Source of the DNA: Sphingomonas sp. PP-CE-1A-559
GTDB lineage: Bacteria; Pseudomonadota; Alphaproteobacteria; Sphingomonadales; Sphingomonadaceae
DNA length: 53,639 nucleotides
Assembly: GCF_004340965.1 (NCBI RefSeq)
Contig: NZ_SLYA01000011.1
Span: 1-53,639 of the forward strand
Direction of reading: 5' to 3'
A program made the translations under genes and the position numbers. Every line of letters begins with the position of its first letter. Position 1 is the first letter of the stretch. Shown in pieces: positions 49,965 to 53,639 of this stretch. The notes beneath the pieces are model-generated. The model made no database searches. It saw only the letters and a list, made by a program, of their open reading frames with translations, and was not told where the DNA came from.

Positions 49965-49990
49965 GGAACGGTCCTCAGGAGGCACGCGTT
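49965..49990 (+). promoter_or_regulatory. Perfect EcfG (general stress sigma) promoter
   Basis: GGAAC (49965-49969), exactly 17 bases, CGTT (49987-49990) matches the Alphaproteobacterial EcfG consensus without mismatch. It lies about 40 bases before the start of the DUF4142 gene, so that gene is probably induced by the general stress response. Confidence 0.8.
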
Positions 49991-50029
49991 GAGCAGGCAG
50001 CAGTAGTATGCGAGCAGATGGAGAGTATG

Positions 50030-50620
50030 ATGAACTTCAAGACCCTAGCATTGGTGTCAGTAGCGGCCCTGTCATTAGCCGCATGCGGCAAAAAGGCCGA
50101 CGATACGACCGCCGTCGATAACAGCACCTACGCCAACACGACCGCCACGGACGTGAATGCAGCCGGTTCCAATGATGCGATGGCAGCACCCGCCTCAGGT
50201 GGGCAGGCCTTCGTCAACATGGCGGCTGCAAGCGATGCGTTCGAGATCGAGACCTCGAAGCTTGCTGTGACCAACGGCGCATCTGCGGCGGTGAAAAAGT
50301 TCGCTGGCCAGATGATCACCGCCCATGAGGGTTCGACTGCGAAGTTAAAAGCACTGACGGCAACGCTGTCGCCAGCTTTGACGCCCAACCCGGCGCTGAG
50401 TGCTGAGCAGCAGCAGAAGCTTGCTGATCTGAAGACCAAGCAGGGCGCTGATTTCGACACCGCGTACGCCGCTGCCCAGGTCGCCGGGCATCAGCAGACG
50501 CTCGATACGCTCAAGGGATATGCCGCAACCGGCGACGTGCCGCAGTTGAAGACGTTCGCGTCGGGATTGGCACCGACGGTTGCGGCGCATCTCAACATGG
50601 CAAAAGCGCTTAAGTCCTGA
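50030..50620 (+). CDS. DUF4142 lipoprotein (196 aa)
   Basis: MNFKTLALVSVAALSLAACG is a lipoprotein signal with lipobox LAAC (Cys19). A short linker rich in Thr/Asn/Ala precedes the DUF4142 domain: AFVNMAAASDAFEIETSKLA, AVKKFAGQMITAHEGSTAKL and VAGHQQTLDTLKGYAATGDV. The fold is a ferritin-like helical bundle and the family is linked with stress responses in Alphaproteobacteria. A perfect EcfG promoter lies just upstream. Adjacent ATGs at 50027 and 50030 are both possible. Confidence 0.9.
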   Translation: MNFKTLALVSVAALSLAACGKKADDTTAVDNSTYANTTATDVNAAGSNDAMAAPASGGQAFVNMAAASDAFEIETSKLAVTNGASAAVKKFAGQMITAHEGSTAKLKALTATLSPALTPNPALSAEQQQKLADLKTKQGADFDTAYAAAQVAGHQQTLDTLKGYAATGDVPQLKTFASGLAPTVAAHLNMAKALKS

Positions 50621-50908
50621 GGTCGGGTCTCAAACGATCAAGTATGAGTCGAGAGGTGCACCGAGTGTACTTCTCGGCTTTCTAGGAACATCACATTGCA
50701 GATCGGCGTGGGAGGCTCGGTTTGAAGATATCGGCCAGATCGAGCCGAGCGTTGTCGGCAAGCCCCGCTATGGACGTCTCGACCGTGGCATGGCGTTCAA
50801 CCGCGTGATTACCACGAGTAGGACCCGCTTCATTTTGTCCTTAGTCTACATCCTCCTATCATCGTCGCTGCAATGCGGGCCCCCAAGGAGATAGGACCGA
50901 CTTGGCTC

Positions 50909-52543
50909 CTAAGCGGTTGCCGCATCGTCCGATTGAAGGAACGAGACGAACAGATCGGTCGACGATCTTAAATGCCGCGCGCTGGCTGCCAGATCGCTGG
51001 CGCTGCCCCGTACCGACGCCGACAAGAGCGCGGCAGACCCCGCCGCTTCCGCCACGCCGTCAATCCGGGTGCCGATCTCGTCCGCCGCGCCGACCGCGCG
51101 CGCTGCACCCGCATCTACCTCCTGTGCCGTGAAGCGCTGCTCGCCGACTGCGGTCGCGATCCCCGATGCCGCAACCGAAACCTGACCGATCGCAGTATTG
51201 ACGCTACGCAGTTTCTCGCCCGTGTCCGCGACGCCCTCGCGGATGCCGGCAAGCAGTGTGCTGATCCGGTCGCTCGCCCGCTTGGTATCCCCAGACAGGA
51301 CCTTCACTTCGCCAGCGACCACTGCGAACCCGCGCCCTGCATCGCCCGCCCGCGCTGCCTCGATTGTAGCGTTCAGGGCGAGCAGATTGGTCTTGTTCGC
51401 CAGGTCACGGATGTCGTCTAGAAAGACTTCGATCTGGACGGCATGATCCTCAAGCATCGCCACCGTCTGCACGCTGCGTTGCGCTTCCAGGCTTGCCACC
51501 ACGGTCAACTCCGATTGCCGGTCGGCCGCGATCGCGATCGTCCGGATCGATTCGGACAGGTCGCGGATCGACGACGCGACATGCGCTATGTCGCGTGCTG
51601 CTCGGCCTGCGCCCGATGCCGCCTCAACCGCATCCTGGGTCGCGCCACCGGTGACATCTTCGAGCCGCACTGCTGCATGCTCCAGTCGTTCGGTCGCCTG
51701 GCCGATGCTTTTCACCACGGACGTCACCGAATGATCGAACTCGTTCGCCAGGACCACCAGCTCGCCGCGCCGCTCGCTCGCGATCCGCGCCGCCTGCTCC
51801 TCGCGCTGTTGGCGTTCGCGCGCCGCCACTGCCTCCGCTGCACGCGCCTGAAGCATTGCCTCCTCGGTTCGCCGCTGGCCGTCCTCTGCCATCTCGGTCA
51901 ACTCGCGAGACCGCCGCAATGCTGCACTCTGCGACTGGAACAGCCGCTCGAGCTGGATCGTCAGCACGGTCAATGCGCCGAATTGCAAGCCGACCGCCAC
52001 GACATGAAAGATCACCCGACCGAGATTGCCCGTGCCGGTAAAGACGAATTCCGGGGCCCACCATTCGAGGGCAAGATGATGGATTGCGGTCAGCACCGTC
52101 GCTAGCGCAATCGGCCGCCAATCCGCCAACATTACCAGCGCCGCCATCCCGACGAAGAAGTACATGTGTGCATCCATCTGCCACGGATGCCCCTTGAACA
52201 GGAAGACAAGCATCGCCGGTATCACCGCCGCAAGCGATCCCATCAGCGTCCGAGCCTCTATATCGTAGCGACCGCGGAGCGCCATCACGGTCGGTCCCGC
52301 CGTGATGATGGTGCCGATTACCAGCAGCGGAACGCCTGCGCCCGCATCCAGTACGGCGTTACCTATCAGCAGCCCCCCCAACGAGGACCAGCCGATCAAC
52401 GCCCACGCTTGGACAGCGCGACGCCGCAGCCGGTCAAGCGGGTTGAGTCCGGCATCATCCCCGATTTTTCCGGTAGCTCCAAGCTTTACTCCGAAACCCA
52501 ACCGAGAAAACGCTGGCTCCAGCAGCGAGATGGTTCGGTTCAT
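50909..52543 (-). CDS. Methyl-accepting chemotaxis protein (544 aa)
   Basis: About six hydrophobic segments lie between residues 45 and 195 (VPLLVIGTIITAGPTVMA, TLMGSLAAVIPAMLVFLF, MYFFVGMAALVMLAD, VIFHVVAVGLQFGALTVL), followed by a coiled coil and the signalling domain. The hairpin tip reads IRDLANKTNLLALNATIEAA then RAGDAGRGFAVVAGEVK, as in all chemoreceptors. There is no periplasmic ligand domain, so it senses through the membrane region. The start overlaps the stop of the small gene upstream (ATGA). No che genes are seen. It is followed by a 290-base gap (50621-50908) without features. Confidence 0.9.
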   Translation of the reverse strand: MNRTISLLEPAFSRLGFGVKLGATGKIGDDAGLNPLDRLRRRAVQAWALIGWSSLGGLLIGNAVLDAGAGVPLLVIGTIITAGPTVMALRGRYDIEARTLMGSLAAVIPAMLVFLFKGHPWQMDAHMYFFVGMAALVMLADWRPIALATVLTAIHHLALEWWAPEFVFTGTGNLGRVIFHVVAVGLQFGALTVLTIQLERLFQSQSAALRRSRELTEMAEDGQRRTEEAMLQARAAEAVAARERQQREEQAARIASERRGELVVLANEFDHSVTSVVKSIGQATERLEHAAVRLEDVTGGATQDAVEAASGAGRAARDIAHVASSIRDLSESIRTIAIAADRQSELTVVASLEAQRSVQTVAMLEDHAVQIEVFLDDIRDLANKTNLLALNATIEAARAGDAGRGFAVVAGEVKVLSGDTKRASDRISTLLAGIREGVADTGEKLRSVNTAIGQVSVAASGIATAVGEQRFTAQEVDAGAARAVGAADEIGTRIDGVAEAAGSAALLSASVRGSASDLAASARHLRSSTDLFVSFLQSDDAATA

Positions 52544-52854
52544 GCTCGCTTTCCAGCACCGCCATCAACGCCGCACCCCGCGGGCGGAGCGGCCATGATG
52601 ACGACATTCCACGCGACCCGGGGGGCGATGCGGGCACGATCGCCAACGACGACCAGCGATCCCGGAAATGGCCCGGTCCCAAGCAATGCCGCACCGCCCG
52701 CCAGCGCACCCTGCATTGCTGCTCCGCCATCTTGACCGAGTGGCACCACCAGCATCGAACCCGATGCTGGTGGCCACATCGTCAACACCGCGAGCCCAAA
52801 CGTCGCAGCAGCGATCTGAGCAGGGATCAACATCCAGCTTGGCAGGAATTTCAT
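52540..52854 (-). CDS. Small exported protein coupled to the chemoreceptor (104 aa)
   Basis: MKFLPSWMLIPAQIAAATFG and LAVLTMWPPASGSMLVVPLG form a signal or anchor segment followed by a Gly/Ala-rich domain (GALAGGAALLGTGPFPGSLV). The TGA overlaps the ATG of the chemoreceptor gene by four bases, so the pair is co-translated. I recall similar small genes before chemoreceptors in sphingomonads. Its role, perhaps as an accessory membrane subunit, is unknown. Confidence 0.65.
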   Translation of the reverse strand: MKFLPSWMLIPAQIAAATFGLAVLTMWPPASGSMLVVPLGQDGGAAMQGALAGGAALLGTGPFPGSLVVVGDRARIAPRVAWNVVIMAAPPAGCGVDGGAGKRA

Positions 52855-53102
52855 ACGCTTACCTACGCACTGCCTGGTTAATGCAAAGTAAGTTCGCCAC
52901 CCATGATCGCCCCCGATCTGGCTTCGACAAGATCCAAAGTGGTGGCCCAAGCAGGGGGTATCGCAGAGGATCGCCCTGTTGGATCCGAGACTAACAGCGG
53001 ACGGGTTGGTTTGCCGTCGGACAGTTTCAGCTAACAATGATACCGCGTGGATTTGAGCCTTGGCGGGGTTTTAGATTTCCCGGTGTCGGTTAAGGGTTTC
53101 GT

Positions 53103-53327
53103 ATGAACCTTTCACAGACCGAGGCATACCGTAGCGCTGCAGCCCACGAACGTTCGGAAGCGGAGCGGTCCGTACTTCCCCTTGTTCGAGAACGTCATTT
53201 GCGATCGGCAGAAGCTTGGGATGCGATGGCCAGTCAGGGTGAAATGACTGAGCGTCTGGCGCAGGCGAATGCCGAGAACCGGATCAAACAACCCTATCAG
53301 CGACGGTCGTCAGCTGAGAGTACATAG
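53103..53327 (+). CDS. Hypothetical helical protein (74 aa)
   Basis: MNLSQTEAYRSAAAHERSEA and ERSVLPLVRERHLRSAEAWD suggest one long amphipathic helical hairpin, hydrophilic and charged. No family can be named for certain, but short proteins with the pattern R-x-x-H-L-x-S-A-x-x-W are frequent in sphingomonads. GGTTAAGGG lies before the start. It stands alone between the chemoreceptor operon and the IS element. Confidence 0.55.
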   Translation: MNLSQTEAYRSAAAHERSEAERSVLPLVRERHLRSAEAWDAMASQGEMTERLAQANAENRIKQPYQRRSSAEST

Positions 53328-53541
53328 GCCAGGCTTGACGGATCTTCACCGGCGCGGTTCTCTGCATGCGCGCCGCTGCGTTATCAGCTAAGCAACAGTG
53401 GACGCCGGACTACGTACTTTGATCCCCACGACGACCGACCGGACGTGAAGGCACGGGACCTGGTCGTCTATCCAAAGTGTCTAGAAGTCTTTCACCCCCT
53501 AAGTGAGAGCTGACTGCCGTTTCGGGGCATTCTGGCCCTCG

Positions 53542-53639
53542 GTGTGAGCTGCCCCCTTCTGAGCGGTCCATCGACTATGAGAGTCTGGATCAAGGAAGGG
53601 ACGACGAATGCCTGCGAAAAAGCACAAGCCGGAAGAGAT
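53542..53639 (+). mobile_element. Left end of an IS3-family element (cut by the window edge)
   Basis: A short ORF begins ATG at 53608 with AAGGAAGGG upstream and reads MPAKKHKPEE up to the window end, the usual start of IS3-family OrfA transposase proteins. The preceding TGTGAGCTGCCCCC (53543-53556) is a plausible inverted terminal repeat, since several IS3 elements begin TGA-x-CTGCCCC. Right end, OrfB and target duplication lie outside the window. Confidence 0.6.

Overview
The window looks like a large accessory replicon (plasmid or chromid) of a sphingomonad, most likely Sphingomonas. It is GC-rich. It carries Alphaproteobacteria-type RPA-family RepA initiators, DUF3617, DUF3768, DUF2726 and SRAP genes, and a textbook EcfG (general stress sigma factor) promoter. 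No ribosomal or core housekeeping gene is visible except one intact tRNA-Pro. All identifications come from reading the sequence; no database search was run.

Layout. (1) 1-4.6 kb: sparse left part with small orphan genes, a decayed gene duplicate, and a 43-aa membrane protein overlapping an SRAP (YedK-like) gene by one base. (2) 4.6-13.0 kb: two paralogous replication cassettes. Each has iterons, a repA (PF10134 type), more iterons, a predicted ~83-nt antisense RNA gene, and a winged-helix gene. The two iteron families differ in sequence. Between the cassettes lie tRNA-Pro, a small orphan, a DUF3617 gene and a parA/ribbon-helix-helix (RHH) pair with a 42-bp palindrome upstream. (3) 13.0-24.0 kb: a plasmid-core DNA-processing island with HNH proteins, SSB, a DUF2726 gene (frameshifted), a Toprim primase-like protein, BrnTA (toxin frameshifted), a strawberry-notch protein lacking its N-terminal helicase lobe, a very short ParB, a GGDEF protein, DUF3768 and an orphan VbhA-type antitoxin. 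Much of this island is eroding. (4) 24.0-26.5 kb: remnants of umuC and a serine resolvase, then a ~550-bp array of 9-bp repeats directly before a second parA/RHH pair, which makes the array a strong centromere candidate. (5) 27.3-33.6 kb: mobilisation region (MobC, relaxase, a coupled 363-aa coiled-coil protein) and a tyrosine recombinase divergent from a large unknown protein. No type IV secretion genes are seen, so it looks mobilisable rather than self-transmissible. (6) 33.9-45.3 kb: metabolic and signalling cargo: a GAF-GGDEF-EAL protein, a PaoABC-type molybdenum aldehyde oxidoreductase, a DksA-type zinc finger, a broken catalase-like gene, a GFA protein and PQQ-glucose dehydrogenase. (7) 45.6-53.6 kb: small stress-type genes (SDR, methyltransferase, DUF937, DUF3597, DUF4142), some with EcfG-type promoters, then a chemoreceptor and the edge of an IS3-family element.

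The main biological signal is the doubling of maintenance functions: two repA/wHTH/antisense-RNA cassettes and two parA/RHH loci with unrelated candidate centromeres. This suggests a fused (cointegrate) or multireplicon plasmid. Several genes carry single-base frameshifts, so either decay or residual sequencing errors must be considered.
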